This document shows positions 24,113 through 33,894 of a stretch of DNA of 64,000 bases, piece by piece. Location: NCBI RefSeq assembly GCF_001644195.2, contig NZ_LWBL02000040.1, forward strand, positions 85,062 to 149,061, given 5' to 3'. Made by a program: the position numbers and the translations under genes. Within the stretch, counting starts at the first letter, position 1, and every line of letters starts with the position of its first letter. Below the pieces are notes generated by a model. It was not told the DNA's origin. It was given only the letters and a program-made list of their open reading frames with translations, and ran no database searches. This DNA comes from Bacillus marinisedimentorum. GTDB taxonomy: Bacteria > Bacillota > Bacilli > Bacillales > Bacillaceae_O.

Positions 24113-26071
24113 TTAACGTAAAACCTTCCGATAATAATCCGTATCCAAAATCCTGGCGGCATAATAGAACTTGCTGTCGGCGACTGCCGACATCCGTTTG
24201 ATGTATGCTTCGCCGGCAGCACTGCCTTTGTTCGGCGTGAATTTGCCGGTCAGTGAGTTATAGCGGCCTCTGTCTGTAATGAAGCTTTTATTCTCAAAAA
24301 GGACGAGCGGTTCAGCATCGGAAAGGATATCCGTCCCCATCAGAAGCCTGGAATCATATTCCAATCCCAGCAGGTTTGAAAGGGTCGGGATGATATCGAT
24401 GCTTGAGGCCGGTTTGTCGATCGTGACAGGCTCCATCCCTTTCGCGTACAGGATGAACGGGCTTTTATACAGCTCGAAGTTTCGTTCTACACGGCGGCCG
24501 GCCATTTCATCGATCACGTTATCTTCAAGCCCGTACGGAAAATGATCGGCGCTTAAGGCGATGAGCGTCTTATCGGCGACTCCCGCTTCTTCAAGCATTT
24601 CGTTCAAGCGCTTCAGGGCCCGATCCAGTTCGACCTGGGTTGCGATATAGGCTCTGCCGGCCTCCGAATAAGGAAGAGACTGTACATGCTTCCTGTTTTT
24701 CCAGGCGATGAAATTGCCGGTGAATGAGTATTGCATGTGTCCGCTTACGGTCATGTAATAGGCATGGAACGGCTGATTGCCAATATATTCAGGAACCGTT
24801 TTTTCAATCATTTCCAGGTCTGATTCCGGCCAGGTCTTTTTCATATCAAGCCCGTTGCCGACGGCTTTATAGTCATAGCCCATGTTCGGATGTGATATAT
24901 GTCTTTTGTAATAGGAGTACGTATGGTTGTGATAGGCATTCGTTTGATAGCCAAGCTTCTTCAGCTGGTTCCCCATCACAAAAGGTAAATGGTTGTCTCC
25001 CGATTTGTAAAAACTCCATACGCCTTTTTTAGGAATGAGCCCCGTGCATGCGGCATATTCACCGTCTGTCGTGCTCACACCCCAGATGGGATTGTAGAAA
25101 TTTGTGAAACGGAAGCCTTCATTGACCATTTTATAGAGGGTCGGCGTGACGTCTTCCCGGACGGCATAAGGCGAAAAAGCTTCCGCCGTAATGAAGATGA
25201 GATTGTAGCCTTCGAATTTTCCCGTATACTCATTTTTGGCGGTTGGCGGGACGTTTTTAAAATACTTGTGCATCTTTATTAGCTGCGGGTCGTTTTCAGC
25301 ATCAATAAGCTTGTCGAAGTCGATATCCATCACGTTGTATTCCCGAGCAGGTTCCCCGGACTCTGCCTTTCCTGAAGCCGTGTCTGGCAGCGGTGACCAT
25401 ATTTGGTCAGGCGAAGCTTTAAGTGCAGGAGACCAGCCGGTGAGAAGACGCTGTAAATCTAGCCTCATTGTTGTGACCATACCCAGTTTATTTGCGGATT
25501 GTGCAGGATTGCTGTTTTCGAAATACAGGTCATAAGCGGAAAGCTGTTCCCGTCCGCCCCCGTAAACAGCCAGCACACCTGCCGCATGGGCAAACACCAT
25601 AAACGAAATCAGTGCCGCTCTGTTTATCCCGGCGATTTTTGTGAACGGCAGGTAATTCCGCCCTGCGGTAATGAGAAAAAGGACAGGAAGGAAAATCAGC
25701 AATATCCAAAGGCTATTTTTAAGTGAAAATGTTAGTGCATCCTTCCAAAATTCTGCCGCCTGGCCGGCATTTTTAGCGGAGTAAAGTGTATAAAACGTCC
25801 GGAACAGTTTAAAGTAGATCAGTTGTGAAGTGAAAATAAAAGCGGTCAGCCCAAGGAGTGCGGCCGATAATATCCGGTTGAAGGGTGCCTTCCTTGAAAA
25901 GCTGGCAAGCAAGTAAAAGAAGGAGCCGGCAGTAACGGAAAAAAGCAGAACAATCAGTAAGTGCCGGCCATTAAACGCCTGGCCGGAAGCAATTCTGAAA
26001 ATAAGCTCCATATAGACAATGGACGAGATAAAAAGTGCAAGCAAATATGATTGCTTTCCCGTTTTCTTCAT
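24113..26071 (-). CDS. LTA synthase family sulfatase (alkaline phosphatase superfamily)
   Basis: 652 aa. Five N-terminal membrane helices (to about residue 170), a linker, then an extracellular sulfatase domain. Visible motifs: NLIFITAEAFS (metal Glu), the nucleophile threonine in WGVSTTDGEYAA, MTVSGHMQYSF, and ALSADHFPYG (metal Asp-His). Canonical LtaS polymerises glycerol phosphate onto a lipid anchor. This sequence departs from LtaS in the FVMG and HNHTYSYYKR region, so a primase or another phosphoglycerol or phosphoethanolamine transfer role is possible. Monocistronic. A repeat B element lies upstream. Confidence 0.85.
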   Translation of the reverse strand: MKKTGKQSYLLALFISSIVYMELIFRIASGQAFNGRHLLIVLLFSVTAGSFFYLLASFSRKAPFNRILSAALLGLTAFIFTSQLIYFKLFRTFYTLYSAKNAGQAAEFWKDALTFSLKNSLWILLIFLPVLFLITAGRNYLPFTKIAGINRAALISFMVFAHAAGVLAVYGGGREQLSAYDLYFENSNPAQSANKLGMVTTMRLDLQRLLTGWSPALKASPDQIWSPLPDTASGKAESGEPAREYNVMDIDFDKLIDAENDPQLIKMHKYFKNVPPTAKNEYTGKFEGYNLIFITAEAFSPYAVREDVTPTLYKMVNEGFRFTNFYNPIWGVSTTDGEYAACTGLIPKKGVWSFYKSGDNHLPFVMGNQLKKLGYQTNAYHNHTYSYYKRHISHPNMGYDYKAVGNGLDMKKTWPESDLEMIEKTVPEYIGNQPFHAYYMTVSGHMQYSFTGNFIAWKNRKHVQSLPYSEAGRAYIATQVELDRALKRLNEMLEEAGVADKTLIALSADHFPYGLEDNVIDEMAGRRVERNFELYKSPFILYAKGMEPVTIDKPASSIDIIPTLSNLLGLEYDSRLLMGTDILSDAEPLVLFENKSFITDRGRYNSLTGKFTPNKGSAAGEAYIKRMSAVADSKFYYAARILDTDYYRKVLR

Positions 26072-26101
26072 AACCAGACCATCCTTTTTTTCGTATAAGA
26101 G

Positions 26102-26212
26102 TCTAAATTGGCAGCAAGGAAGTATATCGACGCAGCGGCCAATTTTTAAAATATAAATAAGGGCAGCGATGCCTCTGTGTTCGCATAAAGGATCGCCAAT
26201 CGGCGAGTTTTC
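26102..26212 (+). repeat. Repeat family B, copy 2
   Basis: Shares GGCAGCAAGGAAGTAT, CGCAGCGGCCAATTTTTAA, GCCTCTGTGTTCGC and a closing small hairpin with copies at 7384 and 53601. Confidence 0.55.
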
Positions 26213-26522
26213 ATTAACTTATTCCTATGTACGGGCCGAGGCTTGTATTCATGTGTGCATGTGTGCTTCTGAATAGGATAAGAGAAAATACAGCAAGTTA
26301 TTTAGTTTCTGATAGTATTCTCCTATTTATAAGTCGATTCCTGTAGACATTCCGTTACACTTTGTCCTGCTCCTTCAGGGGAGAATTCTGACACTGCGTT
26401 ATTCTGTCCAATATTTTTGAAATCAACAAATCATAATTTCTTATTAACAGTATAAGAAAATATGATATCATGACACTTACATAATGATTTATAAAAATCA
26501 ACGCTTTCAGGGGGTACTTATA
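26213..26522 (+). promoter_or_regulatory. Upstream region of the PhnD-type operon
   Basis: AT-rich 310 bp with no gene. ATGATATCAT at 26462-26471 is a perfect 10-bp palindrome about 50 bp before the start and might be a regulator site; the TATGAT it contains could also be the -10 box. Ribosome site AGGGGGT at 26510. Confidence 0.35.
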
Positions 26523-27419
26523 ATGAAGAAAATAGCAGCTGTCATTACTATGCTGATACTGGGAATGCTTGCCGGATGCGGCAGCGATAGTGAGGAAGCT
26601 GGCGGTGAATCAGGCTCCGGCGGCAGTGATGAATCCGTTTTTAAAATCGGTGCGATCCCCGATCAGGATGTTTCAGATTTGAATAGGAGGTTCGAAGAGT
26701 TCGCGGATTACCTTGCAGAGGAAACCGGACTTGATGTCGAATATGTGCCGTCGCAGGATTATGCTGCGCTTGTCACAGCATTCAAACGCGGTGAAGTCCA
26801 GCTTGGATGGTTCGGAGGATTGACAGGTGTCCAGGCGCGCAATGCCGTGCCGGAAGCGGAGGCCATTGCACAGCGGCCATCTGATGAAGAGTTCCATTCC
26901 GTTTTTATCACCCAAAAAGACTCTGGCATCAATTCGCTTGAAGACATGGAGGGCAAGCGTTTCACTTTCGGCAGCGAGAGCTCTACATCGGGCCATTTGA
27001 TGCCTCGCCATTTTCTGAATGAGGCAGGGATTCAGCCGGATGAAGATTTTGACGGCGACGTAAATTATTCGGGTTCACATGATAAGACGTGGAAATTGGT
27101 TGAGTCCGGCGCTTATCAGGCAGGCGTCCTGAATGAAAAAGTTTGGGAAAGCGCAGTCGAGGAAGATAAGGTGGACCTTGAAAAAGTTGAAGCCATTCAT
27201 ACAACACCAGCTTATTACGATTATAATTGGACGATCAACAATGTTGATGAAACGTTCGGTGAAGGAACAAAGGAAAAAGTGAAAGAGGCCCTTCTATCCA
27301 TGGGGGAAGAACAGGGTGATATTCTCGAATTGTTCCAAACCGATTCCTTTATTGAAACAAAGAACGAAAATTACAAAGACATTGAAAAAGTGGCGAAAAA
27401 GGTTGGAATCCTTAAGTAG
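26523..27419 (+). CDS. phnD: PhnD-type oxyanion-binding lipoprotein (phosphonate/phosphite or selenate family)
   Basis: 298 aa. Lipoprotein signal with lipobox LAGCG (Cys near residue 19). The mature part is a type II periplasmic binding fold of the phosphate/phosphite/phosphonate family: IGAIPDQDVSDLNRRFEEFADYL, YVPSQDYAALVTAFKRGEVQLGWFGG, and ESSTSGHLMPRHFL, the anion-binding loop. It captures an oxyanion outside the membrane for the transporter encoded next. The GWFGG and IPDQD patterns also fit the branch named putative selenate-binding proteins, so the ligand is open. ATG 26523 follows AGGGGGT. Confidence 0.85.
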   Translation: MKKIAAVITMLILGMLAGCGSDSEEAGGESGSGGSDESVFKIGAIPDQDVSDLNRRFEEFADYLAEETGLDVEYVPSQDYAALVTAFKRGEVQLGWFGGLTGVQARNAVPEAEAIAQRPSDEEFHSVFITQKDSGINSLEDMEGKRFTFGSESSTSGHLMPRHFLNEAGIQPDEDFDGDVNYSGSHDKTWKLVESGAYQAGVLNEKVWESAVEEDKVDLEKVEAIHTTPAYYDYNWTINNVDETFGEGTKEKVKEALLSMGEEQGDILELFQTDSFIETKNENYKDIEKVAKKVGILK

Positions 27420-27486
27420 CAATTGATGCCTGACCCTGTCACTCATACAGAGGGGGCCGGGTGTCTTCGCAGGAAGGTGAATTCTT

Positions 27487-28239
27487 ATGCGGCAAGGCAG
27501 CGCTTATTCGGTAGATGGGATTGAAAAACGATATAATGGAACGAGAGTAATCGGCCCGCTGTCTTTTGAAATCCGGCAGGGAGAATCGGTTGCGCTGATC
27601 GGGCCAAGCGGTGCAGGCAAGACGACCCTGTTGAATATTTTATCGGGAATTATTACACCTGATGACGGAGTGATAGAACTGGGCGGTGCGGCGCTGTCTT
27701 CTTACCGGTATGGCGGGGAGCTGGCCCGGAAAACCGGGATGATGAGGCAGCAGTTCGATCTGGTCGGCCCGCTGCCGGTGCTGCACAATGTGCTTGCCGG
27801 CAGGCTCGGGAAATGGAGTTTTTCCAAATCGCTGTTTTCGTTACTGTTTCCGCAGGACCGGAAGCTCGCTGAAGAAGCGCTGCACCGTGTCGGTCTCTCG
27901 GGCCGCGGCCATGAGAAAACGTCCGGCCTGTCAGGCGGTGAGCAGCAGCGGGTTGCGCTGGCCCGCCTGCTTGTGCAGAACCCTGAAGTCATCCTTGCCG
28001 ATGAGCCGGTGTCTTCACTGGATCCGGCCCGTTCGGAAAGCGTGCTTCGACTGCTGACGGCGCTTGCGTCGGAGCGGAATCAGACGCTGATTGCAAGCCT
28101 CCATTCGGTTGAACTCGCCCGGAAATATTTCAAGCGGGTTATCGCAATGAAAGACGGTGTCATCCAATTCGATCTCCAGGCAGGGGATGTCAGAGTTGCC
28201 GACCTGGAACACCTGTATGCACTTGCGGAGGGCAAATAG
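27487..28239 (+). CDS. phnC: PhnC-type ABC transporter ATPase
   Basis: 250 aa. Walker A GPSGAGKTTLL, Q-loop MMRQQFDLVGPLPVLHNVLAGRLG (typical of PhnC), signature LSGGEQQRVALARLL, Walker B VILADEPVSSLDP, H-loop SLHSVELA. Energises the two permeases downstream. 67 bp follow the lipoprotein gene; a single base separates its stop from the next start. Membrane-associated on the cytoplasmic side. Confidence 0.92.
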   Translation: MRQGSAYSVDGIEKRYNGTRVIGPLSFEIRQGESVALIGPSGAGKTTLLNILSGIITPDDGVIELGGAALSSYRYGGELARKTGMMRQQFDLVGPLPVLHNVLAGRLGKWSFSKSLFSLLFPQDRKLAEEALHRVGLSGRGHEKTSGLSGGEQQRVALARLLVQNPEVILADEPVSSLDPARSESVLRLLTALASERNQTLIASLHSVELARKYFKRVIAMKDGVIQFDLQAGDVRVADLEHLYALAEGK

Positions 28240-28240
28240 G

Positions 28241-29035
28241 ATGGGTCAGATGTTTTACTTTCATAAACGCGGGCTGCTGACGGCTTTATTGGCACTTGTG
28301 TTCATCGCCAGCCTGTTTTCGGTGAACTGGGGGCCTGACCTTATCCATAACGGCGGCATCACAACGATGGTTCAGCTGGCAGAAGGGATGGTGAAGCCTG
28401 CTCTTTCGTCTGAAATCCTTATGCTCGGTCTTGCTGCTTCATGGAAAACGCTTGCTTATGCAGCAACTGGAATGACACTGGCACTCGTACTCGGATTGGT
28501 TTTCGGCGTGCTTGCATCAGGTGTCTTGTTTCGGAAGGGACGTTTGCGGCGGGCGGCCAAAACGATATTCCGCGGACTCCTCGGTTTCATGCGGGCAATC
28601 CATGAACTGGTATGGGCGTGGCTGTTCGTTGCGGCCATCGGCCTGAGCCCGCTTGCTGCTGTTTTTGCCATCGGAATCCCGTATGGCGGGATTCTGGGAC
28701 GGATTTTTGCAGACATGCTGAATGATGTGCCTGATGAACCGGTCAACTCCCTGAAAATGAGCGGGGCATCAAGCCTGCAGCGGCTTTTGTACGGCTATTT
28801 TCCACTGGCGGCACCTGATATGGTGAGCTATGCATTTTACCGGTTCGAGTGCGCGGTTCGGTCTTCGGCGATTATGAGTTTCATCGGCCTGGGCGGTCTC
28901 GGGTTTCAAATCGAGCTGTCGCTCCATGATTTAAAGTACGATGAAGTGTGGACATTTCTGTATTTCCTGATCGCCCTGGTCATCCTCGTTGACGCCTGGA
29001 GCAGGCTTGTCAGAGGGAGGCTGGCGCTATGGTGA
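28241..29035 (+). CDS. phnE: PhnE-type ABC permease 1
   Basis: 264 aa. Six hydrophobic segments and the ABC permease EAA-like loop EPVNSLKMSGASSLQRLLYGYFPLAAPDMVSY. The start ATG 28241 directly follows the phnC stop. A frame extending back to 28157 overlaps phnC and has no ribosome site. Overlaps the second permease by 7 bp, so translation is coupled. Forms the channel with permease 2. Confidence 0.9.
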   Translation: MGQMFYFHKRGLLTALLALVFIASLFSVNWGPDLIHNGGITTMVQLAEGMVKPALSSEILMLGLAASWKTLAYAATGMTLALVLGLVFGVLASGVLFRKGRLRRAAKTIFRGLLGFMRAIHELVWAWLFVAAIGLSPLAAVFAIGIPYGGILGRIFADMLNDVPDEPVNSLKMSGASSLQRLLYGYFPLAAPDMVSYAFYRFECAVRSSAIMSFIGLGGLGFQIELSLHDLKYDEVWTFLYFLIALVILVDAWSRLVRGRLALW

Positions 29036-29886
29036 CAAGATTTTTCCAAAAGGCGGCTGCCCGGCTTCCGGTCATCAAACTGTCGCTGTTCCTGGCCGCG
29101 GTTCTGGCCGCCGCTTCGTGGCTTTTTTTGTTTACATCCGAAGGGGCTGATCTCCCTGCCCTTTATTCCGGGCAAAACGTCCAGCATACGATGGATTTCC
29201 TGACAGAACTGGCAGGTATTGAGCAGGAAAACCCGGCGTTTTTGTCAGCTGAAAGCTGGAAGCATGCACTCTCGCTTACATTTGATACGCTTATCATGAG
29301 TATTATGGCAATCGGGTTTGCCGTCATTGTCGTGGTGTTGACCGTTATCCCTGCTGTAAAAACATCGTCAGCAGGATTTCTGTCAATCTCGAAAAAGGGA
29401 TATGGCTTATTTCTGTTTTGGGCTGTACGGCTTTTTTATGTTTTTTCAAGAGCGGTTCCGGAACTGCTCTGGGCCATGTTGATTATCTTCATTTTGATGC
29501 CGGGCATCCTGCCGGGTGCCATCGCCCTGGCGATCCACAACCTTGGCATTCTCGGAAAGCTCTGTGCGGAAGTGATTGAAGATATGGACGGCCGTCCGCT
29601 CCAGGCCCTGGAAATGTCCGGTGCTTCAAAAGCACAGCTACTGATATACGGCGTCATTCCGCTTGTCTTCCCCAAATTTATCACGTACATCCTGTACAGA
29701 TGGGAAGTCATTGTCCGCACAACCGTAATTGTCGGGTTCGTCGGCGCCGGGGGGCTTGGCCGGGAATTCAAACTGAGCATGAGCTGGTTTCATTATACGG
29801 AAGTGGCCCTTTACTTAATCTGCTATGTCGGCCTTGTCTTTCTGGCCGATCTCATTTCGGAAGGTTTGCGGAAAGCTGCCGAGTAA
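29029..29886 (+). CDS. phnE: PhnE-type ABC permease 2
   Basis: 285 aa, homologous to the first permease. The same coupling loop occurs as GRPLQALEMSGASKAQLLIYGVIPLVFPKFITYI, followed by YRWEVIVRTTVIVGFVGAGGLG. The larger loop between segments 1 and 2 (residues about 35-75) is periplasmic. Two tandem PhnE genes imply a heterodimeric channel, common in this transporter family. Confidence 0.9.
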   Translation: MVTRFFQKAAARLPVIKLSLFLAAVLAAASWLFLFTSEGADLPALYSGQNVQHTMDFLTELAGIEQENPAFLSAESWKHALSLTFDTLIMSIMAIGFAVIVVVLTVIPAVKTSSAGFLSISKKGYGLFLFWAVRLFYVFSRAVPELLWAMLIIFILMPGILPGAIALAIHNLGILGKLCAEVIEDMDGRPLQALEMSGASKAQLLIYGVIPLVFPKFITYILYRWEVIVRTTVIVGFVGAGGLGREFKLSMSWFHYTEVALYLICYVGLVFLADLISEGLRKAAE

Positions 29887-29901
29887 AAGGAGGGAACATG
29901 G

Positions 29902-30768
29902 ATGAATCTAAATCATTTGAATGCTTTCGTGCAAGTTTCCGATACACAGAGTTTTAAAGAGGCGGCCCGGATTCTGGCGGTCTCCCAGCCTGCTGTAACC
30001 CAGCGGATCCAGCTGCTGGAAAAGCATTTCGGTATGAATCTTCTCCATAAGGACTCTTCCGGGATCAGGCTGACCCGGGAAGGTAAGCTTTTATATAAAC
30101 AGAGCAACAAAATCCTTGCCCTCTGGCGAGAAACGGAAGATATGATTCTCGGGCCGGAGCCCACGGGGGAGCTATTGGTTGGAGCAAGCACCATTCCTTC
30201 CCAATACCTGCTTCCTGAAATGGTAAAGGAAAGCCGGCTAAAGTTTCCGGACATGCGGATCCGGGCGAAAGTGGCGGGGAGCCGCACTGTTTATTCATGG
30301 CTTCTTGAGAGAAAAATAGATATTGCCCTCACCGGTGAAACAGATGAATCCGATCGCGTCCATTCAAGGCGGGTTTTCACCGATAACCTTCAGTTGATTG
30401 CATCTAAAGACTGTCCGCCGGTGTTCGATTCGATAAGTGATGCAATGAAATGTGACTGGGTGCTCCGTGAAAAAGATTCCGGAACCCGCCGTTCGTTCGA
30501 AGAGGCACTCCGTGCAAAAGGAATTTCCCCTGAAGCTTTGCCGATTGTGGCGGAGATGGGCAGCACGGAAGCTGTCATCGCATCGGTTGAAGCAGGAATG
30601 GGTGTATCGGTCGTTTCATCGCTGGCGGCAAAGAGGGCTGCGGAACACAGAAATATCCGGATTATTGACATAGAGGATTTTACTGTCACACGTCCGTTCT
30701 ACCTTTCCTGTCTTGCTGATGCTGTTGGAAGCCCGGCCGTTTCGGCTTTCTTTTCACTGATGAAATAA
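29902..30768 (+). CDS. LysR-family regulator of the oxyanion transporter
   Basis: 288 aa. N-terminal winged helix LNHLNAFVQVSDTQSFKEAARILAVSQPAVTQRIQLLEKHFG; the rest is a LysR effector domain (STIPSQYLLPEMV, GETDESDRVHSRRVF). It is 15 bp behind the last permease with AGGAGGG, so cotranscribed. A LysR gene with a PhnD/C/E set also occurs in phosphite (ptx) and selenium-linked loci; no phosphite dehydrogenase or selenium gene is visible here. Effector unknown. Confidence 0.88.
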   Translation: MNLNHLNAFVQVSDTQSFKEAARILAVSQPAVTQRIQLLEKHFGMNLLHKDSSGIRLTREGKLLYKQSNKILALWRETEDMILGPEPTGELLVGASTIPSQYLLPEMVKESRLKFPDMRIRAKVAGSRTVYSWLLERKIDIALTGETDESDRVHSRRVFTDNLQLIASKDCPPVFDSISDAMKCDWVLREKDSGTRRSFEEALRAKGISPEALPIVAEMGSTEAVIASVEAGMGVSVVSSLAAKRAAEHRNIRIIDIEDFTVTRPFYLSCLADAVGSPAVSAFFSLMK

Positions 30769-30771
30769 GTA

Positions 30772-30811
30772 AACGCCTGACCTGCTGTGTGCAGATGTCA
30801 GGCGTTTTTTT
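30772..30811 (+). terminator. Terminator of the phn-type operon
   Basis: AACGCCTGACC stem with complement GTCAGGCGTT and six T residues. Confidence 0.85.
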
Positions 30812-31145
30812 ACAAAGGCTCTGTTAAATGCGGCTGTCGATATCCGCTGAATCGTCCATGAAGATGTGTATTGGCCCGATTAGAGGAGCAAAACCGAATA
30901 ACTTGTCCTTAAAAAACCGCTTCGTCAATGGGCAAAAATAACATCGGTACAGGTGAATCTCTGCTTGAGCGCCCGTGCCGAGATGAGATTCACCGCTTGC
31001 TCCGCGAAAAAGGATTGGAAAATCATTATAAAAAAAGATAAATCCGCAAAGTTGAAAAACACCGTTATTAAGGTTGGATAAACTGAGAGTGCGGCAGAAA
31101 TGCGTCATTCTCAGCTGTAACAAACTGCCCATTTTAAAAAAACAA
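30812..31145. other. Non-coding spacer with degenerate repeat traces
   Basis: Starts GGCTCTGTTAAATGCGGCTGTC, a motif that partly recurs near 48651 (GGCTCTGTTATGGACG). The minus-strand open frame at 30824-31201 has no ribosome site, overlaps the P450 terminator and shows no recognisable domain. I see no real gene here. Confidence 0.4.
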
Positions 31146-31188
31146 AAACCGGCCCCTTTCTGGCGAAAATCCAGATTGGGGCCGGTTT
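31146..31188 (-). terminator. Terminator of the P450 gene
   Basis: AAACCGGCCCC stem with complement around a 20-nt loop; A/T flanks on both sides. Confidence 0.8.
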
Positions 31189-31197
31189 CAGCTGCTA

Positions 31198-32466
<1,269 letters not shown>

Positions 32467-32606
32467 TCATGTTTGCTCCGTCCCTTTCATGATTCCCTGC
32501 GTTTTAAAACGAAAAACAAAATAATATAAAAGGGACTGTCCGTTTTTTGTTTCAGTGAATAAGACCGCTTTTCCGGTAAAAAGCTAATTAAAAAGGAGGG
32601 CGCGAA

Positions 32607-33302
32607 ATGGGAGTCACAGAATTGTTTGTACGGATAGCAATCGCTTTTACTGCTTTACTCGCTATGGCGAGGATTGCAGGGAGAAAAGAAATCAGCCAGA
32701 TGACATTCTTCAATTTCGTGTCTGCTATTACATTCGGTACGATTGCCGGCTCGATTGTTACCTCCAATGCATTCAGCATCCGAAACGGATTGATTGCATT
32801 AGCGGGGTGGACAGCGTTCACACTGGTGTTCAGCTTTCTTGATATAAAATGGGGACCGTTCCGCAAAGTTGTAGAAGGAAGTCCGCAGATTGTGATCAAA
32901 AAAGGAAAAATCATGGAAGATACATTACGGAAAACTCAACTTGATGTTGACGCTTTGAATGTACTGCTCCGTAAAAAGAATATTTTCTCCATTTCCGATG
33001 TGGACTATGCCATTTTCGAAATAGACGGAACACTTTCTGTGATGAAAAAACAAGATAAACAGCCGCTTACTGCTCGTGATATGCAAATAAGGCAGACTCC
33101 GAATGCTTATCCAATCGGAACCGAAATCATCTCCGACGGTGTCGTCAACCACCGTAACCTGACACATTACAATCTCGACACAGAATGGCTTGAAAGCGAA
33201 CTGAAGAAATTGGGCGTCGCATCGGCTGGTGATGTATTTTATGCGGAGTTGCTGCAGGATGGCTCATTGTATATTGATGAGCGGGTCGATGAACTCCATT
33301 GA
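32607..33302 (+). CDS. DUF421/YetF-type membrane protein
   Basis: 231 aa. Three N-terminal membrane helices with AGRKEISQMTFFNFVSAITFGTIAGSIV, then a soluble alpha/beta domain (GSPQIVIKKGKIMEDTLRKTQLDVDALNVLLRKKNIFSISDVDYAIFEIDGTLSVMKK). This is the standard DUF421 layout found in YetF, YcaP, YrbG and similar Bacillus proteins; its spore-specific paralogues are involved in germination or membrane repair, others are unknown. ATG with AAAAAGGAGGG. Monocistronic. Confidence 0.9.
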   Translation: MGVTELFVRIAIAFTALLAMARIAGRKEISQMTFFNFVSAITFGTIAGSIVTSNAFSIRNGLIALAGWTAFTLVFSFLDIKWGPFRKVVEGSPQIVIKKGKIMEDTLRKTQLDVDALNVLLRKKNIFSISDVDYAIFEIDGTLSVMKKQDKQPLTARDMQIRQTPNAYPIGTEIISDGVVNHRNLTHYNLDTEWLESELKKLGVASAGDVFYAELLQDGSLYIDERVDELH

Positions 33303-33346
33303 AACAGCGGATGAACGGCATTAGCAAACGGAGAGAAGATTAAGAC

Positions 33347-33374
33347 AGCCTTCTTCAGCATAAGAAGCTTTTTT
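33347..33374 (+). terminator. Terminator of the DUF421 gene
   Basis: AGCCTTCTT/AAGAAGCT stem and six T residues, 45 bp after the stop. Confidence 0.65.
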
Positions 33375-33453
33375 ATGATGGGCATTCTTAGGAGCCAGAA
33401 ACGAAAGAGCCGTGCGACTTCCTTTCTAATTTACTATCTGCAATAACATAGCT

Positions 33454-33484
33454 AAAAAAAATCCGCTGCCAAAAGGCAGCGGAT
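33454..33484 (-). terminator. Terminator of the 28-aa gene
   Basis: ATCCGCTGCC-AAAA-GGCAGCGGAT, a perfect 10-bp stem, followed on the minus strand by seven T residues. Confidence 0.85.
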
Positions 33485-33529
33485 CAAAAATGGGTGTTGT
33501 CAATTAAACGTTACAACAAAGGCATTTGA

Positions 33530-33616
33530 CTAAAACTTAAGGGTCCGTCTCAGTCTGGCCAGTTTGCGGCTTGCCTTATCCTCCAGTTTTCTGGAGCCAA
33601 AGAAGAAGTTGAACAT
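33530..33616 (-). CDS. 28-aa basic small protein
   Basis: A complete mini-gene. ATG at 33616 stands 7 bases after AGGAGG (CAGGAGGCGATAAC), the frame runs 28 codons to TAG, a strong terminator follows, and a near-consensus promoter precedes it. The product begins MFNFFFGSRKL, continues with a Lys/Arg/Leu-rich amphipathic stretch (DKASRKLARLRRTL), and is strongly positive. It could bind membranes or act as a small regulator or toxin. No relative is recognised. A GntR-type palindrome lies 5 bp upstream of its -35 box, so it may belong to the regulon of the neighbouring cluster. Confidence 0.65.
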   Translation of the reverse strand: MFNFFFGSRKLEDKASRKLARLRRTLKF

Positions 33617-33652
33617 GTTATCGCCTCCTGATAACTATGATTTGATATTTTC

Positions 33653-33681
33653 ATTATAGAGGATATTTGGGTGCAAATCAA
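33653..33681 (-). promoter_or_regulatory. Promoter of the 28-aa gene
   Basis: Minus strand: TTGATT (33676-33681), 17-bp spacer, TATAAT (33653-33658). Start site expected about 30 nt before the ATG. Confidence 0.7.
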
Positions 33682-33685
33682 TAAA

Positions 33686-33697
33686 ATTGTATACAAT
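33686..33697. promoter_or_regulatory. GntR-type operator O1
   Basis: ATTGTATACAAT, a perfect 12-bp palindrome. It lies between the divergent 28-aa gene and the permease at 33895. Confidence 0.6.
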
Positions 33698-33746
33698 ATC
33701 CCATATATTTTATAAAAAACAGGATTATAATTGCAAAATATACACA

Positions 33747-33760
33747 TTTGGTATACCATA
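33747..33760. promoter_or_regulatory. GntR-type operator O2
   Basis: TTTGGTATACCATA with perfect core TGGTATACCA; 135 bp upstream of the permease start. Confidence 0.65.
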
Positions 33761-33894
33761 TCAATTACCAATAACATTCCAGCTGTGGTTATTCAGTGGC
33801 GATTCCGCTGAAAGACATCGGTCAGATGGCTTTTGCAGACAGGCTGCGATAGAATAGTATTAATTTCTGAATTTATTGAAAACGTGGTGATGGT

